Shown: positions 1-11,953, numbered from the stretch's first letter. The stretch: 64,000 bases of DNA from Rhynchopus sp. YZ270_cl-10 (GCA_964035575.1 OZ037875.1:682001-746000), one strand, 5' to 3'. A program made the numbers and translations. The notes: generated by a model from the letters alone, not told the origin.

Positions 1-3000
1 GTTGAAACGCACCGACAACAACGCGACAAAAACAGCGCGTTGAAACGCATCGACAACAACGCGACAGAAACAACGCGTTGAAACGCACCGACAACAACGC
101 GACAGAAACAGCGCGTTGAAACGCATCGAAAACAACGCGACAGAAACAGCGCGATGAAACGCATCGAAAACAACGCGACAGAAACAACGCGTTGAAACGC
201 ACCGACAACAACGCGACAAAAACAGCGCGTTGAAATGCACCGAAAACAACGCGACAGAAACAGCGCGTTGAAACGCACCGAAAACAACGCGACAGAAACA
301 GCGCGTTGAAACGCATCGACAACAACGCGACAGAAACAACGCGTTGAAACGCATCGACAACAACGCGACAGAAACAGCGCGTTGAAACGCATCGAAAACA
401 ACGCGACAGAAACAGCGCGTTGAAACGCATCGAAAACAACGCGACAGAAACAGCGCGTTGAAACGCATCGACAACAACGCGACAGAAACAGCGCGTTGAA
501 ACGCATCGAAAACAACGCGACAAAAACAGCGCGTTGAAACGCACTGAAAACAACGCGACAGAAACAGCGCGTTGAAACGCATCGACAACAACGCGACAGA
601 AACAACGCGTTTAAACGCACCGAAAACAACGCGACAGAAACAGCGCGTTGAAACGCATCGAAAACAACGCAACAGAAACAGCGCGTTGAAACGCATCGAC
701 AACAACGCGACAGAAACAGCGCGTTGAAACGCATCGACAACAATGCGACAAAAACAGCGCGTTGAAACGCACCGAAAACAACGCGACAGAAACAGCGCGT
801 TGAAACGCATCGAAAACAACGCGACAGAAACAGCTCGTTGAAACGCATCGAAAACAACGCGACAGAAACAGCGCGTTGAAACGCATCGAAAACAACGCGA
901 CAGAAACAGCGCGTTGAAACGCATCGAAAACAACGCGACAGAAACAACGCGTTGAAACGCACCGACAACAACGCGACAGAAACAGCGCGTTGAAACGCAA
1001 CGAAAACAGCGCGACAGAAACAGCGCGTTGAAACGCATCGAAAACAACGCGACAGAAACAGCGCGATGAAACGCACCGAAAACAACGCGACAGAAACAGC
1101 GCGTTGAAACGCATCGAAAACAACGCGACAGAAACAGCTCGTTGAAACGCATCGAAAACAACGCGACAGAAACAGCGCGTTGAAACGCATCGAAAACAAC
1201 GCGACAGAAACAGCGCGATGAAACGCATCGAAAACAACGCGACAGAAACAGCGCGTTGAAACGCATCGAAAACAACGCGACAGAAACAACGCGTTGAAAC
1301 GCACCGACAACAACGCGACAAAAACAGCGCGTTGAAACGCATCGACAACAACGCGACAGAAACAGCGCGTTGAAACGCACCGAAAACAACGCGACAGAAA
1401 CAGCGCGTTGAAACGCATCGAAAACAACGCGACAGAAACAGCGCGTTGAAACGCATCGATAACAACGCGACAGAAACAGCGCGTTGAAACGCATCGAAAA
1501 CAACGCGACAGAAACAACGCGTTGAAACGCACCGAAAACAACGCGACAGAAACAGCGCGTTGAAACGCATCGACAACAACGCGACAGAAACAGCGCGTAG
1601 AAACGCATCGAAAACAACGCGACAGAAACAGCTCGTTGAAACGCATCGAAAACAACGCGACAGAAACAGCGCGTTGAAACGCACCGAAAACAACGCGACA
1701 GAAACAGCGCGTTGAAACGCATCGAAAACAACGCGACAGAAACAGCGCGTTGAAACGCACCGAAAACAACGCGACAGAAACAGCGCGTTGAAACGCATCG
1801 AAAACAACGCGACAGAAACAGCGCGTTGAAACGCATCGAAAACAACGCGACAGAAACAGCGCGTTGAAACGCATCGACAACAACGCGACAGAAACAGCGC
1901 GTTGAAACGCATCGAAAACAACGCGACAGAAACAACGCGTTGAAACGCATCGACAACAACGCGACAGAAACAGCGCGTTGAAACGCAACGAAAACAACGC
2001 GACAGAAACAGCGCGTTGAAACGCATCGACAACAACGCGACAAAAACAGCGCGTTGAAACGCACCGAAAACAACGCGACAGAAACAGCGCGTTGAAACGC
2101 ATCGACAACAACGCGACAGAAACAGCGCGTTGAAACGCATCGAAAACAACGCGACAGAAACAACGCGTTGAAACGCACCGACAACAACGCGACAGAAACA
2201 GCGCGTTGAAACGCATCGACAACAACGCGACAGAAACAACGCGTTGAAACGCATCGAAAACAACGCGACAGAAACAGCGCGTTGAAACGCATCGAAAACA
2301 ACGCGACAGAAACAACGCGTTGAAACGCACCGACAACAACGCGACAGAAACAGCGCGTTGAAACGCATCGAAAACAACGCGACAGAAACAGCGCGTTGAA
2401 ACGCATCGAAAACAACGCGACAGAAACAACGCGTTGAAACGCACCGACAACAACGCGACAAAAACAGCGCGTTGAAACGCATCGACAACAACGCGACAGA
2501 AACAACGCGTTGAAACGCACCGACAACAACGCGACAGAAACAGCGCGTTGAAACGCATCGAAAACAACGCGACAGAAACAGCGCGATGAAACGCATCGAA
2601 AACAACGCGACAGAAACAACGCGTTGAAACGCACCGACAACAACGCGACAAAAACAGCGCGTTGAAATGCACCGAAAACAACGCGACAGAAACAGCGCGT
2701 TGAAACGCACCGAAAACAACGCGACAGAAACAGCGCGTTGAAACGCATCGAAAACAACGCGACAGAAACAGCGCGTTGAAACGCATCGACAACAACGCGA
2801 CAGAAACAGCGCGTTGAAACGCATCGAAAACAACGCGACAAAAACAGCGCGTTGAAACGCATCGACAACAACGCGACAGAAACAGCGCGTTGAAACGCAT
2901 CGAAAACAACGCGACAAAAACAGCGCGTTGAAACGCATCGACAACAACGCGACAGAAACAGCGCGTTGAAACGCATCGACAACAACGCGACAGAAACAAC

Positions 3001-4186
3001 GCGTTGAAACGCACCGAAAACAACGCGACAGAAACAGCGCGTTGAAACGCATCGACAACAACGCGACAGAAACAGCGCGTTGAAACGCATCGACAACAAC
3101 GCGACAGAAACAACGCGTTGAAACGCACCGAAAACAACGCGACAGAAACAGCGCGTTGAAACGCATCGACAACAACGCGACAGAAACAACGCGTTGAAAC
3201 GCACCGACAACAACGCGACAGAAACAGCGCGTTGAAACGCATCGACAACAACGCGACAGAAACAGCGCGTTGAAACGCATCGAAAACAACGCGACAAAAA
3301 CAGCGCGTTGAAACGCATCGACAACAACGCGACAGAAACAGCGCGTTGAAACGCATCGAAAACAACGCGACAAAAACAGCGCGTTGAAACGCATCGACAA
3401 CAACGCGACAGAAACAGCGCGTTGAAACGCATCGACAACAACGCGACAGAAACAACGCGTTGAAACGCACCGAAAACAACGCGACAGAAACAGCGCGTTG
3501 AAACGCATCGACAACAACGCGACAGAAACAGCGCGTTGAAACGCATCGAAAACAACGCGACAGAAACAGCGCGTTGAAACGCATCGACAACAACGCGACA
3601 GAAACAGCGCGTTGAAACGCATCGACAACAATGCGACAAAAACAGCGCGTTGAAACGCACCGAAAACAACGCGACAAAAACAGCGCGTTGAAACGCACCG
3701 AAAACAACGCGACAGAAACAGCGCGTTGAAACGCATCGAAAACAACGCGACAAAAACAGCGCGTTGAAACGCATCGACAACAACGCGACAGAAACAGCGC
3801 GTTGAAACGCATCGACAACAACGCGACAGAAACAACGCGTTGAAACGCACCGAAAACAACGCGACAGAAACAGCGCGTTGAAACGCATCGAAAACAACGC
3901 GACAGAAACAGCGCGTTGAAACGCATCGAAAACAACGCGACAGAAACAGCGCGTTGAAACGCATCGACAACAACGCGACAAAAACAGCGCGTAGAAACGC
4001 ATCGAAAACAACGCGACAGAAACAGCGCGTTGAAACGCATCGAAAACAACGCGACAGAAACAGCGCGTTGAAACGCATCGAAAACAACGCGACAGAAACA
4101 GCGCGTTGAAACGCATCGAAAACAACGCGACAGAAACATCGCGTTGAAACGCATCGAAAACAACGCGACAGAAACAGCTCGTTGAA
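1..4186. repeat. 38-bp minisatellite, about 110 copies
   Basis: A tandem array of a 38-bp unit beginning GTTGAAACGCATCGAAAACA and continuing ACGCGACAGAAACAGCGC runs from the window edge to about 4186. Copies differ at a few recurrent positions (aCC/aTC, aAaAC/aCaAC, caGAA/caAAA, acaGCG/acaACG), and the variants are interspersed, which suggests repeated unequal exchange or conversion. The unit is not a multiple of three, so three units (114 bp) make one 38-residue period and long open frames arise by chance, one of 1158 codons on the minus strand. The array starts before the window, so its full length is unknown. Confidence 0.97.
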
Positions 4187-4223
4187 TAGATACGAGATTT
4201 TTGTGTTTTTGAAAACTATTGTA

Positions 4224-4995
4224 TTTAGTTTTGCTAAGCCTTAACACTCCCTATTGATCGTGGTTGATGTATGCAAAGATCTGAAAAGAAACGAACAGAT
4301 GCCCACGAACATGTGTCAACGACACAACCAACACAACGCTACCGATGTGTGCGCAACGATCTGAACGCAACGAACGTCACCAACCGAACACAACCAACGC
4401 ATCTCATCCAACACAACGGAACCGATGCGTGCGTCACTATCTGTACGCAACGAACGTAACCAACCGAACACAACCAACGCAACGCAACCGCTCCATACGT
4501 TGCGCTCTGTACGTAACGATCTCTACACAACGAACGCAACGCATGCAACCGCATGCAACACTACGTAACCTATGTGTACGTAGCGATCTGTATGCAACGA
4601 ACGCTACGTAACGAACGCAACGCAACCAACGCAACGAGTGGTTACAAACCCCCACGCATGGTTCTCACACCGCGTTGGCACGTTTCCCAAGCCGCAAACC
4701 CGGTTACCTGCCTGAAAAACCGTGTTTTTGGCCAAAACGCCTGTTTTCCCTGTAGAATCCTTAAGAATCCTTAAGGAACGCACGGTTCCTAAGGCATTTT
4801 ACACGTAAACTCGCGACACGAAAATAGGAATTAAAAACTAATCTCTCAGCGATCTGATTTAGTAAGAACTCGATTTTTGGCCCTATCTTTCCAATGCCGA
4901 AAAAATCTTACACTTTGGCGCCTCTGCGAGAAATGTCATTTTTTGGGGTACCCCGTCGGGGGTGCCAAGGGGTGGGGGGGTACGCCACAAAAGCA
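4224..4995 (+). repeat. satellite unit A1
   Basis: This type A unit begins TTTAGTTTTGCTAAGCCTTA. Its 5' half is a degenerate run of (C/G)CAACG-type words, about 4310-4640, which gives short spurious open frames on both strands. The shared 3' half follows from about 4640 and ends in a G-rich tail near 4980. Confidence 0.88.
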
Positions 4996-5017
4996 ATTTA
5001 GTTTTGCGAATCCTAAA

Positions 5018-5765
5018 CATTTAGTTTTGCTAATCCTTAACACTCCCTATTGATCGTGGTTGATGTATGCAAAGATCTGAAAAGAAACGAACAGATTCCC
5101 AAGATTCCCACGAACATGTGGCAAGAAACACAAAGAACACAACGCAACCGATGTGCATGTAACGATCTGTATGCAACGAACGCAACGCATCCAACGCAAC
5201 GGAACCGGTGTGTACGCAACGATCGGAACGCAACGAACGTAACCAACCGAACACAGCCAACGCAGTGCAACCGCTCTGTACGTTGCGCTCTGTACGGAAC
5301 GATCTCTACACAACGAACGCAACGCATGCAACACAACGTAACCGATGTGTACGTAGCGATCTGTATGCAACGAACGCTACGTAGCGAACGCAACGCAACC
5401 AACGCAACGAGTGGTTACAAACCCCCACGCATGGTTCTTACACCGCGTTGGCACGTTTCCCAAGCCGCAAACCCGGTTACCTGCCTGAAAAAACCGTGTT
5501 TTTGGCCAAAACGCCTGTTTTCCCTGTAGAATCCTTAAGGAACGCACGGTTCCTAAGGCATTTTACACGTAAACTCGCGACACGAAAATAGGAATTAAAA
5601 ACTAATCTCTCAGCGATCTGATTTAGTAATAACTCGATTTTTGGCCCTATCTTTCCAATGCCGAAAAAATCTTACACTTTGGCGTATCTGCGAGAAATGT
5701 CATTTTTTGGGGTACCCCGTCTGGGGGTGGGGGTGCCACAGAGGCGCGGGGGTACGCCACAAAAG
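5018..5765 (+). repeat. satellite unit A2
   Basis: This is a type A unit very similar to A1. It is preceded at 4996-5020 by a stub of the type B start (TTTAGTTTTGCGAATCCTAAA), so mixed A/B junctions exist. It ends in a G-rich tail with 'TACGCCACAAAAGC'. Confidence 0.88.
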
Positions 5766-6035
5766 CAACCTTAAAAACCTTAACACAGAGTGTTAAGGAA
5801 CTTTCTGCTGGCTCGTGTGGTTGATGAGCGAGATCTTCTGGCAGAAAACGGACGCGATCGTCAAGGATCTTAAACTAGTTAAAACATCAGACTGGTCACA
5901 GAACACCACGTTGTGCATGGTTTTTGGCTTGTTTTTGTTTCCCTAGGGAGGGGTCAAAATACACTCCCTCCGGCGACTTTACATACCCTAGGGAGGGTCC
6001 CAACCCTCCCGGAGGGAGGGTCAAAAAGCCGGAGG

Positions 6036-6318
6036 GATGGTATACCATCCCGCCGGGATTTTGACCATCCCTCCGGCTTTTTAGGCATCCCTCCGGCTGT
6101 TTTAGGCATCCCTCCGGCTTTTTTAGGCATCCCTCCGGCTTTTTTAGGCATCCCTCCGGCTTTTTTAGGCATCCCGCCGGCTTTTTTAGGCATCCCTCCG
6201 GCTTTTTTGACCATCCCTCCGGCTTTTTTAGGCATCCCTCCGGCTTTTTTGACCATCCCTCCGGCTTTTTTTAGGCATCCCGCCGGCTTTTTAGGCATCC
6301 CTCCGGCTTTTTTGGCTT
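6036..6318. repeat. short tandem repeat, TTTAGGCATCCCTCCGGCTT-type unit
   Basis: About 13 copies of a 20-22 bp unit with core CATCCCTCCGGCTTTTT repeat here, with two variants (GGCATC and GACCATC). Two more units lie at 6467-6500. Unit length varies with the T-run, so the open frames on both strands are by-products. Confidence 0.93.
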
Positions 6319-6660
6319 TTTTTGGGTTTTTTTTCGCAAACACCTTTTTCAGCTGAAAAAAATACCCCCCCCATAGGCTCAGATGGGCCCAAAAATGCAA
6401 ATAGAGCTGGAATTTTGATGTTTTGACCATCTAGAATTTATTTCCCGGTCATTTTGAGGCTTTTTTTGACCATCCCTCCGGCTTTTTGACCATCCCTCCG
6501 GCTTTTTTTGGCTTTTTTTTGATTTTTTTTCACAAACACACTTCTCACCTGGAAAAAAAACCCCCCCATAGGCTCAGCTGGGCCCAAAAATGCAAATAGA
6601 GCTGGAATTTTGATGATTTGACCATCTAGAATTTATTTCCCGGTCATTTTGTGTACAAAA
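6319..6660 (+). repeat. direct duplication of about 160 bp
   Basis: Two copies (about 6319-6457 and 6500-6655) share 'CCCCCCCATAGGCTCAG', 'TGGGCCCAAAAATGCAAATA', 'GAGCTGGAATTTTGATG' and 'CCATCTAGAATTTATTTCCC'. They are separated by two CCATCCCTCCGGCTTTTT units. There is no coding content. Confidence 0.9.
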
Positions 6661-7005
6661 ATGCACTTCTGTGTACAAGCCTACACTAATACAGTGGTTA
6701 TACAAGGCGATTTCTGACCAAAAAAAAATTTTTTTTTTCGCCCAAAATCGGGCCTGGTAGGTCATAAAATGTGCCAAAAAGTCCAATGAAAACCTCAGAT
6801 TGGGCAAATTGTGAAGAAAATTTTCAAGTCAAAATTTCAACCAAAATGCGTTCAAATTCTGTGGGTAGGGTCCGGTGGGTGATGGCACAACAGCCCCATA
6901 TAACCGTAATTCGGCCATTGGGGCCAAGATTCACCCGCATATCGCCAGTCGTGAGTGTATTTTGACCCCTCCCGCGTGAAACAAAGAGAACTACTCCCCT
7001 CCCGC

Positions 7006-7270
7006 ATTCCCTCAGTCTCTCCGTTGGGAGGGTACTTTTTGGATACCATCCCGGTGAATTTTTGCCCTCGGGAGCCCGTTGGGACCCTCGGGGACCCTTG
7101 TGGGCCCCTCGGGAGGCCGTGGGGGGGGGCGCTTCGCGCCCCTTACCCCCCCACGGCCTCCCTCGGGGCCCACAAGGGTCCCCTCGGGTCCCAACGGGCT
7201 CCCGAGGGCAAAAATTTCCACCGGGATGGTATCCAAAAAGTACCCTCCCTCCGGGAGCCTTCGGGAATCC
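7006..7270. repeat. long GC-rich inverted repeat (hairpin)
   Basis: The left arm (7026-7131) begins GGGAGGGTACTTTTTGGATA. The right arm (7146-7250) ends with its reverse complement TATCCAAAAAGTACCCTCCC. The loop is GGCGCTTCGCGCCCC-like, which is itself a small hairpin. Pairing continues more loosely outward to about 7006 and 7270 (GGGAAT and GGAG blocks). Mismatches are few and scattered. It lies inside the insert in unit B1. Confidence 0.9.
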
Positions 7271-7704
7271 GCAGGGAGGGTAGTAAATACTCATTACCCA
7301 CAAAAGGGCCTCTACATGGTTCTAACATCCCAGAATCGCGTTTCTCAGCCCACATGGCCAGGTATGGGCCCAAAAAACCACCCAAAAAGGCGAAAATCCC
7401 GGTTTTTGGTGAAAATCGCCTGTTTTGCCTGTAGAATCCTTAAGGAACGCACGTTTCCTAAGGCAAAATACACGTAAACTCGCGACACGAAATTAGGAAT
7501 TAGTAACAAATCTCTCAGCGATCTGATTTAGTAATAACTGGATTTTTGGCCCAATCTTTCCAATGACGAAAAAATCTTACACTTTGGCGTATTTTCGCGA
7601 AATGGTCATTTTTGGGGTATCCCCCCCTGGGGGGGTAAGCCTAGGGGTAAGCCTAGGCGGGAGGGTAACCCGGGGGGTAAGTGGGGGGGCAGCAACAGTA
7701 AAAA

Positions 7705-8225
7705 CCTAAACACCAGTGTTTAGGAACTTTCTGCTGGCTCGTGTGGTTGATGAGCGAGATCTTCTGTCACAAAACGGACTCGATCGTCAAGGATCTTAAC
7801 CCAGTTAAAACATCAGACTGGTCACAGAACGCAACGTTGTGCATGGTTTTTGGCTTGTTTTTGCCCACAAAAGGGCCTACACATGGTTCTAACGCACCAG
7901 AATCGCGTTTCCCAGCCCACATGGCCAGGTATGGGCCCAAAAAACCACCCAAAAAGGCGAAAATCCCGGTTTTTGGTGAAAATCGCCTGTTTTGCCTGTA
8001 GCATCCTTAAGGAACGCACGGTTCCTAAGGCATTTTACACGTAAACTCGCGACACGAAATTAGGAATTAGTAACAAATCTCTCAGCGATCTAATTTAGTA
8101 AGGGCTGGATTTTTGGCCCAATCTTTCCAATGCCGAAAAAATCTTACACTTTGGCGTATTTTCGCGAAATGGTCATTTTTGGGGTAACCCACCCGGCGGG
8201 GGAGGGGGTAGGTAGGGTTGGGGAG
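7705..8225 (+). repeat. satellite unit B2
   Basis: A type B unit with the CCTAAACACCAGTGTTTAGG boundary near 7711 and all conserved blocks. Its G-rich tail ends in a junction with the 'CAAGGTTCAGAGTGCATCCATA' tandem block. Confidence 0.88.
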
Positions 8226-8690
8226 GAAGCAACAAGGTTCAGAGTGCATCCATAGAAAAAAAGCAAGGTTCAGAGTGCACCCATAGCACAACAGCAAGGT
8301 TCAGAGTGCCTCCATAGTGTATCTTAAAAAAGGGAAGGGGACAAAAGGGGGGAGATGAGTGCATCCATAGAAAAAAAAAGCAAGGTTCAGAGTGCATCCA
8401 TAGTGTATCTTAAAAAAGGGAAGGGGACAAAAGGGGGGAGATGAGTGCATCCATAGAAAAAAAAAGCAAGGTTCAGAGTGCATCCATAGTGTATCTTAAA
8501 AAAGGGAAGGGGACAAAAGGGGGGAGATGAGTGCATCCATAGAAAAAAAAAGCAAGGTTCAGAGTGCATCCATAGCACAACAGCAAGGTTCAGAGTGCAT
8601 CCATAGTGTATCTTAAAAAAGGGAAGGGGACAAAAGGGGGGAGATGAGTGCATCCAGAGAAAAAAAAGCAAGGTTCAGAGTGCATCCATA
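8226..8690 (+). repeat. tandem block with about 85-bp and 31-bp units
   Basis: A module CAAGGTTCAGAGTGCATCCA recurs eight to nine times. In four places it is followed by GTGTATCTTAAAAAAGGGAA and a purine-rich GGGGACAAAAGGGGGGAGAT stretch, giving an approximately 85-bp higher-order unit. A shorter variant has GCACAACAG as its spacer. The block replaces the 5' half of satellite unit B3, whose 3' half starts directly at 8691. Confidence 0.9.
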
Positions 8691-8977
8691 GCCCAAAAAA
8701 CCACCCAAAAAGGCGAAAATCCCGGTTTTTGGTGAAAATCGCCTGTTTTGCCTGTAGAATCCTTAAGGAACGCACGGTTCCTAAGGCATTTTACACGTAA
8801 ACTCGCGACACGAAATTAGGAATTAGTAACAAATCTCTCAGCGATCTGCTTTGGTAAGGGCTGGATTTTTGGCCCAATCTTTCCAATGCCGAAAAAATCT
8901 TACACTTTGGCGTATTTTCGCGAAATGGTCATTTTTCGGGTACCCCCCCCGGGGGGTGGGGGTTAGGGGGGGGGTTA
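8691..8977 (+). repeat. satellite unit B3, 3' half
   Basis: The match to the type B consensus starts abruptly at GCCCAAAAAACCACCC and runs to the G-rich tail. The last bases of the tail resume at 12248 after the 3.27-kb element, as shown by the intact tails of units B5 and B6. Confidence 0.87.
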
Positions 8978-9428
8978 CACGGCGGGGTCCGCACACCCCG
9001 AGGGTCCGTAAAACGGCATGTTAGGAGGGTCCCTCTTTACGGAGTGTCATTACGTACCCTAGGGTACGTAATTACGTACCCTAGGGTCCGTAATTACGGA
9101 GCCTCCCAGGGAAAGGGACTCTCGAAAAATTTTTTTTTGCCCCCGTTTAGGGCTAATTTCGACGATTTGAGGCCATTAAAAGCAAAATTTGGCACTTTTG
9201 AGCATCTGTGGGGGTCTAAAACGCAGTTTAGAGTACCACAATTTTTAGTGGGTTTTACCGAAAACAAGTCAATTTTTGGTCCGAAAAAAAATTTTTTTTG
9301 ACATCACAAAATTGCCCTTGGTGGGACTATGTGTCCTCAATGCTGGGCGAAAAATGCAAATATAGCTATTTTTAACTTTCACACACAATTTTAACGGGTT
9401 TTACCTGTGTACCTGTGTACAGCTTATT

Positions 9429-9705
9429 TGTTGTGAAAGACATCTTCCACCATGCATTGAGGAGGGTAAGACAGTGGTCGCAGTTTGTACTTGATAGCAT
9501 TACAACATTTAACTTCTCCACGGGGGTCTTGGGCCGTTCACTCGGTTATACCTTGACCAGCGGAAGAGGCCTTTTTGGTCTCTAGAATATCCGGTATTCC
9601 CGAACGGAGGCACACTTTGTGTGTTACTACGACCTGGCAATTTCCAGCAGTAGGTTAAGTAATCTTTCTTGTAAATTGTTGGATCATTATCTCCTCAGTG
9701 CATGA
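9429..9705 (+). repeat. partial copy of the 11626-11953 element
   Basis: The segment is about 90% identical to 11638-11920 in the same orientation, including 'CGCAGTTTGTACTTGATAGC' and 'CTCCACGGGGGTCTTGGGCC'. The match stops at 'CTCCTCAGTGCATG', so the right terminal inverted repeat is missing or replaced. Confidence 0.88.
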
Positions 9706-10001
9706 ATGCCCCACGTGACTGGACACTTTTGTGTTTGTCATGTGGAGCTGTGGTTGCTTTTTCACGACTTTTTTCCTTGTACACCAGTGTATCGTGTACC
9801 GGGGTACTGGGCCGAAAATACACCAGTACCCAGGTGCCTGGGTGCCCAGACACACCACTGTACCCAGAATCCAGTCTCCCACCCAGAAAACCTACTCATA
9901 CACCAGAAAAGTGAAAATAGCTACTCGACCAGAAAAGTAGCTGGGAAAAGTTCAGAAAAAGCCAGAAAATTTCAACAAAATGCATTTTTAGGTTCTCGAA
10001 G

Positions 10002-10128
10002 ACACTGGGTACTGGGTACTGGGTACTGGGTACTGGGTACTGGGTACTGGGTACTGGGTACTGGGTACTGGGTACTGGGTACTGGGTACTGGGTACTGGG
10101 TACTGGGTACTGGGTACTGGGTACTGGG
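10002..10128 (+). repeat. heptamer array (GGGTACT)n
   Basis: Eighteen or so perfect copies of GGGTACT. It differs by one base from the GTGTACT heptamer of the arrays at 37.9 and 52.9 kb. The flanking sequence has scattered GGTACTGG and CAGTACCCAGG words, so the array may have grown from local seeds. Confidence 0.97.
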
Positions 10129-10847
10129 CACCCAGAGAAAGCACCTTAAAAGCAGCGAAGGCGCAGGTTACGGGGAAGACAAGGTATGTAATTATGTTTA
10201 ACTTTCAGTTACTAGTGAAGATTGAACAAAAAAATGCCGCATATTTCAACTTGTTCGTGTTTTCAACTCGAAATAAACGCGTAATGTTCACACTATTAAA
10301 TAGCTATTTTTTTACGCACCAATCATTTTGTGTCACCTCATGACATGAAGGAGGAAATAGAAACAAAGCATTTTGAACACACTTGCGGTTCTGGGGACGA
10401 ACCGCGCTGCAGAGCCACTCCTCAGGTCGAGGTGTGTGCGTTTCACCACAACCTCTCCCATGGGTTTTATCGTGTGATGAGTGTTACGTTTCTATTTGGT
10501 TCCACAGGCGCTCGTTACCTGCTTCACATAATTCACCTCGCTTCACTCGAACCATTTGTGCAGCAGGTCACTCTCTCGACCTGTAGCGTGGAAAAAATCT
10601 ATCTTATTTCACGGCAATAAATAGCCTTTTTTATTAACCTCACCTTTCCCGACTACTACGTTTGTATACCATAACTTAATCACACCCCACATTTACACTT
10701 ATCACAGGATCGTGAAGTCTGAACTGCACCCGCGATTGCGATGAGAAGCTTCACCGCGGTCCGACATTCAACAACTCAAAATCTACCCGCATCAATCTAT
10801 TCTGAGTTTGCGGACGAAGATCTGGGTGGAGGGGGGTGGGAACACTT

Positions 10848-11110
10848 TGTCAGTCACTGCTATAGCCATTAACCAAGGGAGCATAGCTAGTGCAAGAAAT
10901 TCGACTTTGGAAACCTTCCGGAAAGTCTGTCCTCTGCTTGCGGAGGACTAGACACAAGAAAATATTGCGTTCCCCCAGAAAACCAGTGCACAATTTACAC
11001 TCCTTGTGGGTGGTCTTGTTGCCTTTTTGGTCAACAGTAATTTTGGCCCAGGCATGCTCTTGAAGCATGACAATTTAGTGTGTATGGGGCAGGGTGTTGT
11101 TTTGTTCTGA
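10848..11110 (-). repeat. dispersed repeat (copy 1), possible transposase fragment
   Basis: The reverse complement matches 62495-62722 over about 220 bp, except for a block of about 40 bp absent from the other copy. On the minus strand a 72-codon frame contains W-A-K-I-T-V, then C-K-L-C, then F-L-G-E-R-N. The W and C-x2-C spacing vaguely resembles a BED-type zinc finger as found in hAT transposases. That reading is weak. Both copies sit in transposon-rich DNA. Confidence 0.6.
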
Positions 11111-11625
11111 ATTCTCTTTGTTATAACATCTAAGTCAATCGCGGGTGGTGGTTTGTGTAGCGTGAGGCACTCTTTTTAGCAAACTTCCTGCGGCTGCTAA
11201 AGTGTTATTTCTTCGGATTTAACAACGTACAGCGTAACATAGTGGATTAGCCTGGTCGACACAACCTTTGATAGCTATGGGATAACCAACCCCCTTCGAC
11301 CCCTTGTGGGTTCACTGAACAAGCCCTAGTGGTAGTTAAACGCGATTGACATTTACATTCCTAAAGATGAAAGAACAAGACAACACTTCTGTACCCGCGC
11401 ATCAAAATTGTGGAAAACTTTGCACCCCAAACACCCTCAACAACGCCCGCCAAAAGGCGCCCCTTGTTGCTGGGACTTGGTTCTCATTGATACACTGCAC
11501 AGCAGGCATTCCTCTGAGTCCAACGCAGTTTGGCCTGTCTGCAGCGTTGCACCGAAGGTGCACGAAGACAGGGTCTGGTGGTAAATTTTGCGTCTCGCAT
11601 TCCCTCAGGGAAGTTTAAAAACTCT

Positions 11626-11953
11626 TGAGCTCGGTTTGTTGTCAAAGACATATTCCACCATGTATTGAGGAGGGTAAGACAGTGTTCGCAGTTTGTACTT
11701 GATAGCATTACAACATTTAACTTCTCCACGGGGGTCTTGGGCCGTTCACTCGGTTATACCTTGACTACCGGAAGATATTCTTGAGGCCTTTTTGGTCTCT
11801 AGAATATCCGGTCTTCCCGAACGGAGGCACACTTTGTGTGTTACTACGACCTGGCAACTCCAGCAGTAGGTTAAGTAATCTTTCTTGTAAATTGTTGGAT
11901 CATTATCTCCTCAGTGCATGGTGGAAGACGTCTTTGACAACTAACCGAGCTCA
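11626..11953. mobile_element. nested inverted-repeat element (MITE-like), 328 bp
   Basis: Both ends carry a 44-bp imperfect inverted repeat starting TGAGCTCGGTTTGTTGTCAA on the left and the inverse of TGAGCTCGGTTAGTTGTCAA on the right. It has no coding capacity. No clear target duplication could be fixed. A partial relative lies 2.2 kb upstream within the same host element. Confidence 0.75.

Larger units (their letters stand above)
5939..7299. mobile_element. insertion of unknown type in unit B1
   Basis: Comparison with unit B8 defines the edges to within two or three bases. At most TT is shared at both junctions, so no long target duplication is seen. The left edge (TTTGTTTCCCTAGGGAGGGG, from about 5935) recurs inverted at about 6958-6985 as CCCTCCCGCGTGAAACAAA. 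The insert contains a CCCTCCGGC tandem block, a duplicated segment of about 160 bp and a 265-bp hairpin. No transposase frame is visible. It could be a non-autonomous DNA element or a rearranged composite. Confidence 0.6.
5766..7705 (+). repeat. satellite unit B1, split by a 1.36-kb insertion
   Basis: The 5' part (5766-5938) and 3' part (about 7300-7705) together match unit B8 (15341-15945) almost exactly, including the shared tail 'AAGCCTAGGGGTAAGCCTAG'. The unit is opened inside the 'GGCTTGTTTTT-ACCCAC' sequence by the insert at 5939-7299. B8 therefore shows the uninterrupted site. Confidence 0.88.

Noticed and set aside
611-4087. 1158-codon open frame on the minus strand
   Set aside because: It is entirely made of the 38-bp minisatellite read in three phases; no start context, domain or coding signal independent of the repeat.
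1-4186. CRISPR-like look of regularly spaced short repeats
   Set aside because: The units are contiguous and lack unique spacers, and the window is eukaryotic.
5913-6430. P-P-A-F-L-G-I and K-K-A-G-G-M-P repeat ORFs
   Set aside because: Translation of the CCCTCCGGC tandem repeat; unit length changes with T-run length.
7079-7477. Overlapping Gly/Pro-rich ORFs on both strands
   Set aside because: Produced by the long GC-rich hairpin, as shown by mirror-image frames on the two strands.
9429-11953. Pair of direct repeats read as long terminal repeats of a retroelement
   Set aside because: The right copy has its own 44-bp inverted ends, the left copy is truncated, and no retroelement coding lies between.
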